DNA of 64,000 nucleotides. Origin: Candidatus Laterigemmans baculatus (lineage in GTDB: Bacteria > Planctomycetota > Planctomycetia > Pirellulales > Pirellulaceae). Shown piece by piece: positions 23,254-32,939 of this stretch. The notes beneath the pieces are model-generated. The model was not told the origin of the DNA and did not search any database. It saw nothing but the letters and a program-made list of their open reading frames with translations. The position numbers and the translations under genes were made by a program. Location: contig NZ_WRPR01000112.1 of assembly GCF_010367455.1 (NCBI RefSeq), positions 124,001-188,000 of the forward strand. Direction: 5' to 3'. The first letter of the stretch is position 1, and every line of letters starts with the position of its first letter.

Positions 23254-24912
23254 TCAGGCGGAGCGGACCGTCAGCCGCATGCCCTGTTTTTTGATCACGC
23301 GGACGGCCGCATCGGCGGCAATGTATTCCCCTTCGGTCGTGACGTCGACGACGTCCTCGGCGAACTCCGCTTTGCCGCTCGGTCGCAACGGCGAAACCGT
23401 ACGCCCGAGGTCGCCGACGCCGATCCGTTGCCAGGCGGGGGGCATCGCGGTCGGCTCTTTCTTGTTGCCACTCTCGAGCCACTCGCTTTCGGCTCCGGAG
23501 TCGCTGGCCGCGGGGGTGCCTTGCGGCGCGGGCGGTTCGAGCACCAGCCGCCGAAACAACGGCAGCGAGGTGAGCGAGTCGGCGGCAAGGAAGGCAACCA
23601 CCACCGCCCCCAGCAAGGCTGCACACACCGCCACGACGGTCGTGGCCAGGTCAAACCAGTCTTGCCCGGACTGCGGCAGCAGCACCCGTCGCGAAGCCAT
23701 CACCAGCGAAAAAGCCAGCAAGCCGATGCCCGCGATTCCCGCCACTCCGAACCCGGGAAACACGAACACTTCGGCAGCGAGGAAACCCAGGGCCGCGAGG
23801 AACAGGATCACCTCCAGCCAACCGGCGGTGCCCCCCAAAAACCGGCTCCAAAAGAACAGCGCAAAGCAAAGTGCGGAGACGAGGCCACCGATCCCCAGCC
23901 CCGGAGCCCAGAGCTCCACCCCGAGGGCGATCAGACCGATCAGGATCAGCAGCGCGGCGACCCAGCCCGAGTTGAGCAGATCGACCGTCCTGTCGACCCA
24001 GGTCCGCTCCAGACGCGTCACCGGGCGGACCGCGTTGAGCCGGTCGAGGGTCTCGTCCAGCCCTTCGCTGGTCGCCTCCGCCAAACCCAGCTCCACCGCT
24101 CGCGAGCCGCTGACGGTCAGGAAGGTCCCCTCGCGCGATTCGAACACCGGTGGCCCCCGCCGCCACTGCTCTTGGTCGGCCATCGATTCCCATTCGGCTT
24201 CGGTAACGTACCGCTGGCGGCCGTCCTCGAGGTGCGTTAGCGAATAAACCGTGACGTCTTTGTCGACCATCGCTTCGGCCAGCGCCGCCGGTCGCCCCTG
24301 GGCTTCGGCGAGCGTCCGGATCGAGGCGACGACCGGACTCCGCTGCTTCTCTTCGACGTACTGGAAGGGAGAGAAGGGACCGCCGATGATCACCCCCACG
24401 TCGCCGAGCTGAGCCTCGGGATGCATCTCGATGCGATCGCAAGCCAGCGCGATCATCGCCGCCCCGCTGTGCGCGTTCTGGCGAATGTAGGCCACCGTCT
24501 CGACATCCTCCGCCTCGCGGATCAGGGTCACGATCTCAAACGTCGTATCGAGCCGTCCCCCGGGACTGTCGATCTCCAGCACGATCAACTCCGCTCCCGC
24601 TTCCCGGGCCTCGGCGAACTTTCGCTCCAGAAATCCCCGCAGATTCGGCTCGATCACCCCCTCGAGCGGAATCACGAACGTTTTCGGGCGAGCCATCGCC
24701 CCGGCGGCCGGCGGGGCAGCCTCGGCAGCGGCCGGTTCCGCAGCAGCGGCCGATTCCGCAGCAGCGGCCGATTCCGCTGTGGGGGCCGGTTCCGCTGTGG
24801 GGGCCGGTTCCGAAGCAGGGGGCTGGGCCGCAGCGGGGGAAGACGAGCTGCACGCTGCGAGGATGGCGAGGGCGAACAGCAGGCACGGCGAGAGCCGGAA
24901 AGCGAGCAGCAT
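23254..24912 (-). CDS. NfeD family protein with ClpP-like serine protease domain
   Basis: 552 aa. N-terminal signal with lipobox LAAC, then an Ala/Pro/Glu-rich linker expanded by tandem duplication (PAPTAEPAPTAE, SAAAAESAAAAE; about 24733-24805). The ClpP/SppA-like domain has LEIDSPGGRLDT and NAHSGAAMIALACDRI, whose Ser is the expected nucleophile. Several transmembrane segments follow (about 300-440). The C-terminal NfeD OB-fold-like part ends with KKQGMRLTV. Long NfeD proteins are membrane serine proteases partnered with stomatin/SPFH proteins; no SPFH gene is seen here. It lies upstream of cutA in one transcript and 48 bases downstream of the trkH-like gene. Confidence 0.9.
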   Translation of the reverse strand: MLLAFRLSPCLLFALAILAACSSSSPAAAQPPASEPAPTAEPAPTAESAAAAESAAAAEPAAAEAAPPAAGAMARPKTFVIPLEGVIEPNLRGFLERKFAEAREAGAELIVLEIDSPGGRLDTTFEIVTLIREAEDVETVAYIRQNAHSGAAMIALACDRIEMHPEAQLGDVGVIIGGPFSPFQYVEEKQRSPVVASIRTLAEAQGRPAALAEAMVDKDVTVYSLTHLEDGRQRYVTEAEWESMADQEQWRRGPPVFESREGTFLTVSGSRAVELGLAEATSEGLDETLDRLNAVRPVTRLERTWVDRTVDLLNSGWVAALLILIGLIALGVELWAPGLGIGGLVSALCFALFFWSRFLGGTAGWLEVILFLAALGFLAAEVFVFPGFGVAGIAGIGLLAFSLVMASRRVLLPQSGQDWFDLATTVVAVCAALLGAVVVAFLAADSLTSLPLFRRLVLEPPAPQGTPAASDSGAESEWLESGNKKEPTAMPPAWQRIGVGDLGRTVSPLRPSGKAEFAEDVVDVTTEGEYIAADAAVRVIKKQGMRLTVRSA

Positions 24913-24960
24913 GGCGGAAGCTCGTGAAGGGGTGACGGTGAGCGGGCGGTTGGCCGACGC

Positions 24961-26613
24961 TCAGTGGCGTCGCCAGAACACCGGGAAGATCAGCACGAGG
25001 ATGCTGAACACCTCGACGCGGCCGAGCATCATCAGCCACACGAACCACAGTTTGGCTCCTTGGCTGAACCCGGCGTAGTTCCTGGTTCCTCCCACGACCC
25101 CCAGTCCGGGGCCGACATTGTTTAATGTAGCGGCCACCGCGCTCGCCGAGTCGAGCAGTTTTTCGCCGAGCATGCTGCGGATCATCTCCCGCTCGATCTC
25201 CACCGCATGCGCTTCGGTCGGTGCGGTGGGGGTGATCAGCGTCAGCTCGCCGGTGTCGTCGCGGGCCACGCCCCACGTCGTATCGGGCTCAAACGTGATC
25301 AGCAGCATCCAGGAGGCGATGAAGATTGCCAGGATCAAACAGAAGTAGACCAGGATGTTCCGCGTCAGATCGGGATCTTCGACCGGCTGGCCGCCGACCC
25401 GCAGCAGGCGACGGACGCGCGGGTGGTGAGCCTGCTCGATCTCGAGCCGGAGGATTTTATAAAACAGCACATGGCGGATGACCTTCATTCCCCCCCCGGT
25501 GCTGCCCGCACAGCCGCCGATGAACATCAGCAGCAAGAGTGCGCCGCGGCCAAAATTGTTCCAGACGTCGAAGTCGGCCGTGCCATAGCCGGTCGTCGTC
25601 AAGATCGACACGACCTGGAACAATCCGAAGCGGAGGGCCTCGGTGGCGTCGCCAAAATGGGGATCCCCGTACCGCATTCCAAAGAACATGATGCCGATCG
25701 TCACCACGACGATGATCCCGATGTAGGTCTGGAACTCGACGTCGCGGAGCAGCCGCATCGGTTGGCCGACGGCGGTCAGATAGAGCAACGTAAAGTTCGT
25801 CCCCGCCAGGACCATGAACACGATCGTGGTGTATTCGATCAGCGGACTATTGAAGGCACCCAGGCTGAGGTTGTAGGTGCTGAAGCCGCCCGTGGCCATC
25901 GTGGCGAAAGCGTGGCAGATCGCGTCGAACCCGGTCATGCCCTCGAGCCGGTAAATCGCCGAGAGAACGATGTTCAGGCCGATGTAGATCGCCGCGAAGA
26001 CGAGCGCGGTGTGCTGCATCCGCGGCATGCTCCCTTCCTTGGTCGGACCGGGCATCTCGGCCCGCATCATCGCTTTTCCCGCCGAGCCCTGGCCGAGAAT
26101 CGCGACGAACAACACGACGATCCCCAGCCCGCCGAGGAAGTGCGTGCTGCTCCGCCAAAACAGGATGCAGTAGGGGACCAGGTCCGGATTCTCTAAATCG
26201 GTCAGCACCGTCGCCCCGGTGGTGCTAAAGCCCGACTGCGATTCGAACAGCGCCTCGATGATCGTGATCGGTCGCTGTTCGGCGACCATCGTCCCGCTCA
26301 GGTAGTAGGGAAGCCCGCCGAAGATCGTCGCCAGCACCCAAGAGAGTCCGACCACGGCCATCGCTTCCTTGCGATACAGCGGCCCCCGAGCCGCTCGCCC
26401 GGTCCACCAGAGAGTTCCCCCGACCATCCCACAGATCGCCATGCTGCCGAGCAGCCCCAGGACGCCGGCCCACTCCACATGCTCGTTGGGGAGCGGTGCG
26501 GCGAGCGTGCGGTTGGAGAGCGCCGGATGGGCCCAGGGGAGGCTGAACACCATCGAGCCGCCGATCAAGAGGCAGACGATCCCCACCAAGCGGCTGAGCA
26601 GCAGATAGTTCAT
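24961..26613 (-). CDS. TrkH/KtrB family potassium uptake membrane protein
   Basis: 550 aa, polytopic. Four pore-loop signatures fit TrkH: SGFSTTGATVL, FATMATGGFSTYN, SILTTTGYGTAD and TLNNVGPGLG. The Gly of each selectivity filter is present. The protein imports K+ (or Na+), usually with a TrkA/KtrA regulatory subunit, which is not encoded nearby. The C-terminal extension near 440-480 is polar and has VEIEREMIRSMLGE. It is upstream of nfeD by 48 bases and may share its promoter. Confidence 0.93.
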   Translation of the reverse strand: MNYLLLSRLVGIVCLLIGGSMVFSLPWAHPALSNRTLAAPLPNEHVEWAGVLGLLGSMAICGMVGGTLWWTGRAARGPLYRKEAMAVVGLSWVLATIFGGLPYYLSGTMVAEQRPITIIEALFESQSGFSTTGATVLTDLENPDLVPYCILFWRSSTHFLGGLGIVVLFVAILGQGSAGKAMMRAEMPGPTKEGSMPRMQHTALVFAAIYIGLNIVLSAIYRLEGMTGFDAICHAFATMATGGFSTYNLSLGAFNSPLIEYTTIVFMVLAGTNFTLLYLTAVGQPMRLLRDVEFQTYIGIIVVVTIGIMFFGMRYGDPHFGDATEALRFGLFQVVSILTTTGYGTADFDVWNNFGRGALLLLMFIGGCAGSTGGGMKVIRHVLFYKILRLEIEQAHHPRVRRLLRVGGQPVEDPDLTRNILVYFCLILAIFIASWMLLITFEPDTTWGVARDDTGELTLITPTAPTEAHAVEIEREMIRSMLGEKLLDSASAVAATLNNVGPGLGVVGGTRNYAGFSQGAKLWFVWLMMLGRVEVFSILVLIFPVFWRRH

Positions 26614-26696
26614 GCGGCCAAACGGGAGCGGGAGGGGGAAGGAAACTGCAGATGTTGTCGGTCTTCCTCCGGTTCCGATCTAGGGGGGACCCTTCG

Positions 26697-28211
26697 CTAC
26701 CGCCCGAGCTCCACCGGGTCTGCCTCGACCGGATTCGACCCGGCGAGCCCCCAGCCGAGCACGAACCCGAGCCCGCTGGCCACCGTCGCCGCCAATTCAT
26801 GCGGCAGCGGAACTCCCCGCGGCTCGAGCCACGGCTCGAAGAAAATCTCCCAGCCGAGCAGCATGTGCAGGCTCCACAGCCCGATCCCAAAAATCATCGA
26901 AAGGATCGCCGCGGTGGCCGGTGCACGGCGGGTCCGCAGCCCCACCAGGAACGGCACGAACAAACCCACCAAGGCCATCGAATACGAGCCCTGGACCAGC
27001 TCATACGCTCCTTCGCCGCTGTACGAGAGCCACGCCGAGGCGATGGCGACCGCGAGGATCGAGGCACGCTGCAGCAGCAACAGTGACTGCTCCGACGGTT
27101 TTCGCCCCAGCTGACGGCGCAGCAGCGGCTCGACCAAGTTGTGGGCCATCACCGCCGACGGAGCGAGCACGGCGCTGACGATCGTCGAGAGCACGGCCGA
27201 GACGATCGCGAGGAAGAACACCAGCAGCAGCAAGGGGCTCAGCAAGCCGCTGGCGACGACCATCACCACGTCTTCCAGCTCCCCGGTCGCCTCCGGCAAC
27301 AGCAGGTGGGCGGCCATCCCCGTCCCGACCGGCAGCACGCCCATCAGCAGATAGCCGCCGCTGGCCCAGAGGCACGCCTTGGCGGCGATGCGGTCCGAAC
27401 CGGCCGAGAAAATCCGCTGCATCAAATCCTGCATCGGCAGATTCCCCAGAGCCCCAATCGCTAAAGCCGAGAGGGCGGTCAGCGTGTCCCGCCAAAACGT
27501 CTCGGGATCAGCGATCCGCCACCGCTCCTCGGCGGTGTCATTCCACAGCCGGTCGACCCCGGAGAGCGGTTGCCCGCTGCCGAGCTCGACCAGCACCGCC
27601 CACCCCAGGATCAGCAAGCCGAGCAGGATGAAACCGATCTGCACCGCGTCGGTCCAGGTGATCGTCCACATCCCGCCGAGCAACGTGTAACCGGTGCCGA
27701 ACAGGGCGACCAAGCCGATCCCCACCTCTTTGGGAATGCCAAAAAATGTCTCGAGCAGCTGAGCCAGGGCGACGAACTGGGCTGCGACCCAGCCGAAATA
27801 ACTCGGGACCAGGATCAGCGAGGAGACGATCTCGGCCCGCTTCCCAAACCGACGGAAAAAAAAGTCGGGGACCGTCAGCAGGTTCATCCGCCACATCGGC
27901 CCGGCCACGAACAGCCCGGCGAGCAGCAGGCAGAGGGCGATCCCGAGCGGGTCGAGCATCGCTTTGCGAAGACCCTCGTTGCCCACCTCGTCGGCGGTCG
28001 TCATCAGCGATTCGGCACCGAACCACGTCGCGATGATCGTGATCGTCGCCAGCGAGACCGGGAGCCGCCGTCCGGCGAGCACGAAGTCCTCGACGTTGCG
28101 AATCCTCCGCTGTGCCAGGTAGCCGATGGCATACATCGCGAGCAAATAGAGCAGCAACGCACCGGCGAAGACGGAAAGCATCGTTTCCGACAGCGGGGAA
28201 GTAGCGTGCAT
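26697..28211 (-). CDS. Sodium:solute symporter family (SSF) protein
   Basis: 504 aa with about thirteen hydrophobic segments. SSF-type features include DFVLAGRRLPVSLATITI at the N-terminus (about 40-60), WFGAESLMTTADEV in TM2-3 and GYTLLGGMWTITWTDAVQ. SSF proteins couple Na+ entry to uptake of sugars, amino acids or organic acids; the substrate cannot be read from sequence. It is 83 bases upstream of the trkH-like gene in the same direction, so Na+/K+ transport genes cluster here. Confidence 0.9.
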   Translation of the reverse strand: MHATSPLSETMLSVFAGALLLYLLAMYAIGYLAQRRIRNVEDFVLAGRRLPVSLATITIIATWFGAESLMTTADEVGNEGLRKAMLDPLGIALCLLLAGLFVAGPMWRMNLLTVPDFFFRRFGKRAEIVSSLILVPSYFGWVAAQFVALAQLLETFFGIPKEVGIGLVALFGTGYTLLGGMWTITWTDAVQIGFILLGLLILGWAVLVELGSGQPLSGVDRLWNDTAEERWRIADPETFWRDTLTALSALAIGALGNLPMQDLMQRIFSAGSDRIAAKACLWASGGYLLMGVLPVGTGMAAHLLLPEATGELEDVVMVVASGLLSPLLLLVFFLAIVSAVLSTIVSAVLAPSAVMAHNLVEPLLRRQLGRKPSEQSLLLLQRASILAVAIASAWLSYSGEGAYELVQGSYSMALVGLFVPFLVGLRTRRAPATAAILSMIFGIGLWSLHMLLGWEIFFEPWLEPRGVPLPHELAATVASGLGFVLGWGLAGSNPVEADPVELGR

Positions 28212-28394
28212 CCGCGTCCCACCATCTCAGGAGCCAGGAGATAAAACGCGCCAGCCGGTACCCGACTCGCCGCTTTCGACGCCCTGGCACCGCCCACGCG
28301 AACCGCAAAATAGTAACGAAACTCTAGCCGCTGCCGAGCCCAAACCGGCCGCGGTTCGAGAGCGGACGAGCCCACCGGTTCGTATCGAGCAACG

Positions 28395-28526
28395 ACACCC
28401 TCCCCCCGGGAGGGTCGAGCGTCAGCGAGGGGAGGGGGAGCAATCCCTAACGATGAGCCCCAAGTGAAATTCAGCGTTGCGGATGCCCTCCCCGCTCGTT
28501 CCTCGCGACCCTCCCGGGGGGAGGGT
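28395..28526. repeat. Family A palindromic element
   Basis: 132 bp, same ends and middle (AGCAATCC...CGATGAGCCCCAAGTG) as the 18461-18591 copy. It lies in the 358-base gap between the NFGAH-like gene and the SSF gene, which contains no other recognised feature. Confidence 0.9.
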
Positions 28527-28570
28527 GTTGGTGAGGTGCCGGTTTGCTGACAGAGATCACCGCCCGTCGG

Positions 28571-29320
28571 CTAATGCGTCATCCGGGCCAGCGTTCCCGC
28601 GAGGGTTTGGCGGAGTCGGCTCCAAGCGGCCCGCGGGCCGGCGACGATGCCCTGGTTCACTTCCAGCTCGATTCCTCGGTAGTGCTCGATTCCTCGGTAG
28701 TGCTCGGGGGCGAAGCGGCGACGCAGATGGGTGGTCAACCCGTCGGCGACGCCCCGGTAGGGATGGTTCATCCGCACCCGCAGCCCGGGCTGTGCCTCTT
28801 CGAGCGCTCGCTTCCAAGCCCCGCAAAAAGCTCGTTCGCCGTTTCGCCGGGGGTCGTACAGCAGCCCGATGTCGACCGCTCGCTCGCTGCCGTTCCAGAC
28901 CGGTGTGAACGAGTGCACGGATATATGCAGCACGGGGACATGCAGCACGGGGACATGCAGCACCGACGCGGCGCGGGCTGCCGCCTCCGCGACTGCCTTG
29001 CCGACCGCTTCTTCCACCCGTTGGCGATAGGGATGGTAGTGCTCGCGGAGCAACCGCGCGCGGTCTTCCGGGCGCAGGTCGCGGGACCACTCGGAGAACA
29101 ACGAGCGATTGGAGAGCGAGCGGTTGAGGTCGACCAACAACCGCGTGACGGTCGCCGAGTACAGCGGAGCATCGAGCCGCCGAGCCAGTTGGCGAGCGAG
29201 CTGGAGCGCCCCGGGATCGAACCCGCGGTGGCTTTGCAGCGCCTCGCTGGCCGAAGCGAACCGCTCGGCCCAAGCGGGCGGCAATCGGTTGCCGCCATGC
29301 TCGCAGGTAATGATCCTCAT
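28571..29320 (-). CDS. N-formylglutamate amidohydrolase family protein
   Basis: 249 aa from the ATG at 29320. The frame runs further upstream but that part only shadows the next gene. Family features: CEHGGNRLPP at the N-terminus, HSFTPVWNG near 135-145 and a MNHPYRG motif. The family hydrolyses N-acyl amino acids with a metal; here the operon partners suggest a peptide-like or amide substrate instead of histidine breakdown. Two tandem duplications are coded: VLHVPVLHVPVLHI (15-bp units) and HYRGIEHYRGIE (18-bp units). ATGA overlap with the upstream GCS2-type gene implies coupled translation. Confidence 0.88.
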   Translation of the reverse strand: MRIITCEHGGNRLPPAWAERFASASEALQSHRGFDPGALQLARQLARRLDAPLYSATVTRLLVDLNRSLSNRSLFSEWSRDLRPEDRARLLREHYHPYRQRVEEAVGKAVAEAAARAASVLHVPVLHVPVLHISVHSFTPVWNGSERAVDIGLLYDPRRNGERAFCGAWKRALEEAQPGLRVRMNHPYRGVADGLTTHLRRRFAPEHYRGIEHYRGIELEVNQGIVAGPRAAWSRLRQTLAGTLARMTH

Positions 29321-30570
29321 GGGATGAAGAGCTGGTTCTCCGCCAGGCGGTCGCACAGATGGGCGTACACGGTGCGAAGGTGGTTGGGCGAAAAATCGTC
29401 CCCGACCGCCTGCAGAATCCGCGACGCCAAGGTTCCCGAGTGAACCAGTTTCTCGGCGACCGGTTTGAGCTCCGCCGGGAGCGCTTCGGCCCCCGATTGG
29501 TCGCTCCAGGAGAGCAGATGTTTCCAAAGCTCTCCGGCTGAGACCGAGGGCTGAGCCGGCGAGAGCGTGATCCCAAAATGAGCCAAGTAGGCGGCGTCGG
29601 TGATCTCCGCCGCTTCCCCCTCGCGGACCGTCTGCCGGAACAGCTGGCGCAGCGATCCGCTGTCGACCGCTTGCTGCTCGGCCGTCGAGGTGTGGATTTG
29701 CTCGACCAATCGCCGCACCACGCTGGTCGTCAAACCGGCGATCGCCAAATCGGCCGCCGGACATTCCTGCACGTCGATCACGCGGATCTCCAAGCTCCCC
29801 CGCTGGAAGCGGGCGATCGCGCCGCGGGAATTGAGGAACTCATCCTGCAGGACGCCATCGGGATCGTGCGGAGCGAGGTCGCGGTACATCGGCTCGAAGA
29901 TCGCTCTGCGGTATTCCGCTTCGCTGTAGACCGGCTCGGGGATCACCCCGCCGCAGACCGACGGAATGCGGTCGCAGTTGTGCTCGTAGACATTCAGCCG
30001 GGTGTCGAGATACTCCGAGCGGCGACCGTCGACGATCGGCGAACTGGCGGCCAGGGCCGGTAGGATGGGGAGCACCAGCCGCACCGCCGCATGCAGCCGC
30101 CCGAATTCCTCATCGCCGTCGAAGGGCAGGTTCAGGTGCATGCTTTGGACGTTCGACCAGCCATGCCCGGTGCAGTCGAAGATCCGGTTGAACGTCTCGT
30201 AGATCTCGCTCGAGTCGCCCAGCCACAACTGGGTCTCCCGCGCGGGCTGCATCCAGGGGTGCATCGCCGTGGGCATCAAGCGAGCCCCGAAAGCGGCCAG
30301 GCGTTTGTTGGCCGCTTTGACATTCTGGTGGAAATGCTCGGAGAGGCCGGCCAGAGACGGAGCCGGCTCGCTGGTCTTGAGCTCGATGACGTGATTGACG
30401 AGCTCGTTGGACCAGACGATCGCACCGCGCCGCAGGTCCGACACGGGATCGCCGTCGCGATCGACCAGAATGCGGTCGGCGACCGGTCGCACGTTCATGC
30501 GTTTCGCATCGATGATTCCATATTCGATCTCGATGCCCAGGGCGGAGAACAGGCCCAGCGTCGTGTTCAC
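29317..30570 (-). CDS. Glutamate-cysteine ligase family 2 (GCS2-like carboxylate-amine ligase)
   Basis: 417 aa from a GTG at 30570 that overlaps the upstream stop as GTGA. GCS2-type features: GIEIEYGIID near 12-20, MPTAMHPWM, a segment NVQSMHLNLPF and RGSLEIRVIDVQECP near 255-275. Such enzymes join an amino group to the gamma-carboxylate of glutamate using ATP. The preferred amine is unknown. It is sandwiched by a RimK-like ligase and an amidohydrolase in an overlapping operon, which argues for synthesis of an unusual gamma-linked or capped peptide. Confidence 0.88.
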   Translation of the reverse strand: MNTTLGLFSALGIEIEYGIIDAKRMNVRPVADRILVDRDGDPVSDLRRGAIVWSNELVNHVIELKTSEPAPSLAGLSEHFHQNVKAANKRLAAFGARLMPTAMHPWMQPARETQLWLGDSSEIYETFNRIFDCTGHGWSNVQSMHLNLPFDGDEEFGRLHAAVRLVLPILPALAASSPIVDGRRSEYLDTRLNVYEHNCDRIPSVCGGVIPEPVYSEAEYRRAIFEPMYRDLAPHDPDGVLQDEFLNSRGAIARFQRGSLEIRVIDVQECPAADLAIAGLTTSVVRRLVEQIHTSTAEQQAVDSGSLRQLFRQTVREGEAAEITDAAYLAHFGITLSPAQPSVSAGELWKHLLSWSDQSGAEALPAELKPVAEKLVHSGTLASRILQAVGDDFSPNHLRTVYAHLCDRLAENQLFIP

Positions 30571-32042
30571 GCGGATTCTCCATGAACCGATTTGCGTTGC
30601 TCAATCCGCTTCAGAAAGACTTCCATAATTCTTCGATACAATTCGTCTCGGAGGATTTGATCTTCGTAACCCGCGTCTAGATTCGGATTGTCGTTGACTT
30701 CGATCACATAGAAATTGCCATCCGACTCTTTTACATCCACGCCATACAAACCATCGCCAATCAGGTTGGCCGCTTTGAGCGCCACGGCGACCGCTTTTCG
30801 CGGGGCGAGCTCGACGGGGATCGTTTCGCTTTTGCCGTATTTTCCGTTCCCTTCGGCCGATTGCTGGATGATTTGCCAGTGTCCCGGCGCCATATAGTAC
30901 TTGCAAGCGAAGAACGGTTTGCGGTCGAGGATCCCGATGCGCCAATCGAAATTGGTAGATAGAAATTCCTGAGCGACGAGTAAATCGGACTTGCTAAAAA
31001 ATTCGTCCAGACGCGTCTTGAGTTCTTCGGGCGTCTTGACCTTGACCACGCCTTGCGAAAAAGCGCTGTCAGGTTTCTTGAGCACGCAGGGAAAGCCGAG
31101 CTGTTCGCCAATCTCCTCCGCATTGTTGCGGTGCACGATCAACGTCTTTGGCGTGGCGATCTTATGCCGCTGCATCAACTCCGCCAAATAGACCTTGTTG
31201 GTGCAGCGGACAATCGATTCGGGATCATCGATGACCACCAGACCTTCGCTCAGCGCGCGGCGGGCGAAGCGGTAGGTGAAATGGTTGACCGAGGTCGTCG
31301 CGCGGATGAACAGCGCGTCGTATTCGAGCAGATGGGCGGCCTGGTCTTTGGTGATTAGATCGACCGCAATCCCCAGCGACTCGCCCGCTTTGGCAAATTT
31401 CTTCAGCGCCGACGAGTTCGACGGCGAGTCATCCCCGGCCTGCGGATCGTGGAGGATCGCGAGATCGTACCGCATCCGCGGACGCTTTCGGCCGGCCGGC
31501 GACCGCCCGGCAAAATGCTTGTCCGCCGACTCGAGCACGAACGGCCAGTGCGAGGGAGGAATTTCGCGGCAGCCGATCGCTTTGATCGCGCGGAGCCGCC
31601 AGCGATCGCTCTTCGAGAAGCGAAACCGCAGCAAGGGGGCCGGGAAGATGTTGAACAATTGCCGGCTGAGCCGCTCGTAACGCGCCGCCGTGTTGCGTCC
31701 AAAGTAGACGCTCAGCGTGAAGTTCTCCGACTGCAGGGGCTTGAGCGATTGCTGGATCAGCTCGTCCAGTTCGTCGCTGACCAGCCGCAACATCGACGGC
31801 GACTGGATGTCCTGCAGCGTGATGATACTCGGGACCGGCTTGTGCCCCCGCGCCTCGGCCAAGAGCGAGACGTAGTAGCCGGTCGTCTGGTACTGGTAAC
31901 TGCTGCAGAGATTGAAGACGCGCGAGTGCCGCCGCTGCTGAGGCATGTCGGGGGCTAAGTAGGACCAGGCGTCGCAGACGTCGACGCTGGTGTTTTCCAG
32001 CGGCCAATCTTCCGCTGAATCAGAGACAATGAGCGCCGGCAT
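30567..32042 (-). CDS. RimK-like ATP-grasp ligase with N-terminal accessory domain
   Basis: 491 aa from the ATG at 32042; the frame runs upstream but the extra part shadows the peptidase gene. Residues 1-190 form a separate alpha/beta domain (VFNLCSSYQYQTTGYYVSLL, then RLRAIKAIGCREIPPSHW) like the RLAN domain that commonly precedes RimK-like ATP-grasp. The ATP-grasp core has FPCVLKKPDSAFSQGVVKV, the segment VAQEFLSTNFDWRIGILDRK and the metal-binding EVNDNPNLDAGYED. RimK-type enzymes form amide bonds between a carboxyl group and an amino acid. It is 29 bases downstream of the peptidase and overlaps the GCS2-type gene. Confidence 0.9.
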   Translation of the reverse strand: MPALIVSDSAEDWPLENTSVDVCDAWSYLAPDMPQQRRHSRVFNLCSSYQYQTTGYYVSLLAEARGHKPVPSIITLQDIQSPSMLRLVSDELDELIQQSLKPLQSENFTLSVYFGRNTAARYERLSRQLFNIFPAPLLRFRFSKSDRWRLRAIKAIGCREIPPSHWPFVLESADKHFAGRSPAGRKRPRMRYDLAILHDPQAGDDSPSNSSALKKFAKAGESLGIAVDLITKDQAAHLLEYDALFIRATTSVNHFTYRFARRALSEGLVVIDDPESIVRCTNKVYLAELMQRHKIATPKTLIVHRNNAEEIGEQLGFPCVLKKPDSAFSQGVVKVKTPEELKTRLDEFFSKSDLLVAQEFLSTNFDWRIGILDRKPFFACKYYMAPGHWQIIQQSAEGNGKYGKSETIPVELAPRKAVAVALKAANLIGDGLYGVDVKESDGNFYVIEVNDNPNLDAGYEDQILRDELYRRIMEVFLKRIEQRKSVHGESA

Positions 32043-32071
32043 CGGCGGGGGATCCTCGCGGGAAAAAACGC

Positions 32072-32797
32072 CTAGGACTGCGGTGGATGGAGGATGAGCA
32101 AATTGGCGTCGTAGGTCACGACTCCGAGCATAATCGATGCGAACACCCGGTCGATGCCCACAGCGTATTTGCGGTCCCGCGAGAGCGGGTTGCGTTCGAG
32201 CGGATCGGCCACGATCGCCTCCCGCCGCTCCGCATCGTAGCCGCACAGGACGACGAAGTGCCCGGCCGGAGAACCGCCGATGTCGTCCGGGACGACGGTG
32301 ACGCCATGGACCGGCTTCTCCAAGACCCGCTCCCGCGCTTCGCCGTACAGGAACGTCGCACTCAGGCCCGTCAGAATCGGCACGCCGGCCCGCAGATAGT
32401 TGCGGAGGAGGCTGATCGAAAATGTCTCCATCCGAATCTGGCCGCCGAGCTCCAAGTATTCCAGGTACGCGTCGGTCGCCACGCGGAGCTTGGGGATCGC
32501 TTTCCTCTCCCGCTGAGTCCGCAGTTTGTCGACGAGATCGACCCCGTGGTGAAACCAAGTCGGGTCGAAGACCTGTAAATTATACGTGTAGAGGGTCGAG
32601 GTGTAGCCGCGCGAAAGCGCGTGGCAGCCAAGCAGCACGGCGAGCGTGCCCCCGTCCTCGAGACGCCCCACTTGCTCAATCAATTCGGAGAGCTCGATGA
32701 CGTCGCCGTAGTAATCGTAGACGGCGTGCAGGCAGGTTGGGCCGCAGGTGGTGTCGTCGGGCTGGGCCAGCATTTCCAGATGCAAATGCTTGTTCAT
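32072..32797 (-). CDS. C39-like cysteine peptidase, first gene of an amidoligase operon
   Basis: 241 aa from the ATG at 32797. Papain-like/C39-type catalytic pattern: Cys in DDTTCGPTCLHAVYDYYG, His in GHFVVLCGYD and Asp in IVADPLERNP. No signal peptide is seen, so it is probably cytoplasmic, unlike ABC-fused C39 exporters. A leader-peptide cleavage or transpeptidase role is a guess based on the following RimK-like and GCS2-type ligases. First gene of a four-gene run ending with the amidohydrolase. A longer in-frame start upstream (32854) adds 19 residues without family support. Confidence 0.85.
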   Translation of the reverse strand: MNKHLHLEMLAQPDDTTCGPTCLHAVYDYYGDVIELSELIEQVGRLEDGGTLAVLLGCHALSRGYTSTLYTYNLQVFDPTWFHHGVDLVDKLRTQRERKAIPKLRVATDAYLEYLELGGQIRMETFSISLLRNYLRAGVPILTGLSATFLYGEARERVLEKPVHGVTVVPDDIGGSPAGHFVVLCGYDAERREAIVADPLERNPLSRDRKYAVGIDRVFASIMLGVVTYDANLLILHPPQS

Positions 32798-32939
32798 ACG
32801 GCAGTGGCCGCGCGATGCACGGAGAGGCACCCCCAGGGACGGAACCAAACGCACAAAAAGGTTGCGCGAGAATCGTCGCCGGGCCCGGTGGCTTTGGCAA
32901 GATCAAGTTTGCCGATTTTGCCCCGCCGCAGTCCGATGC

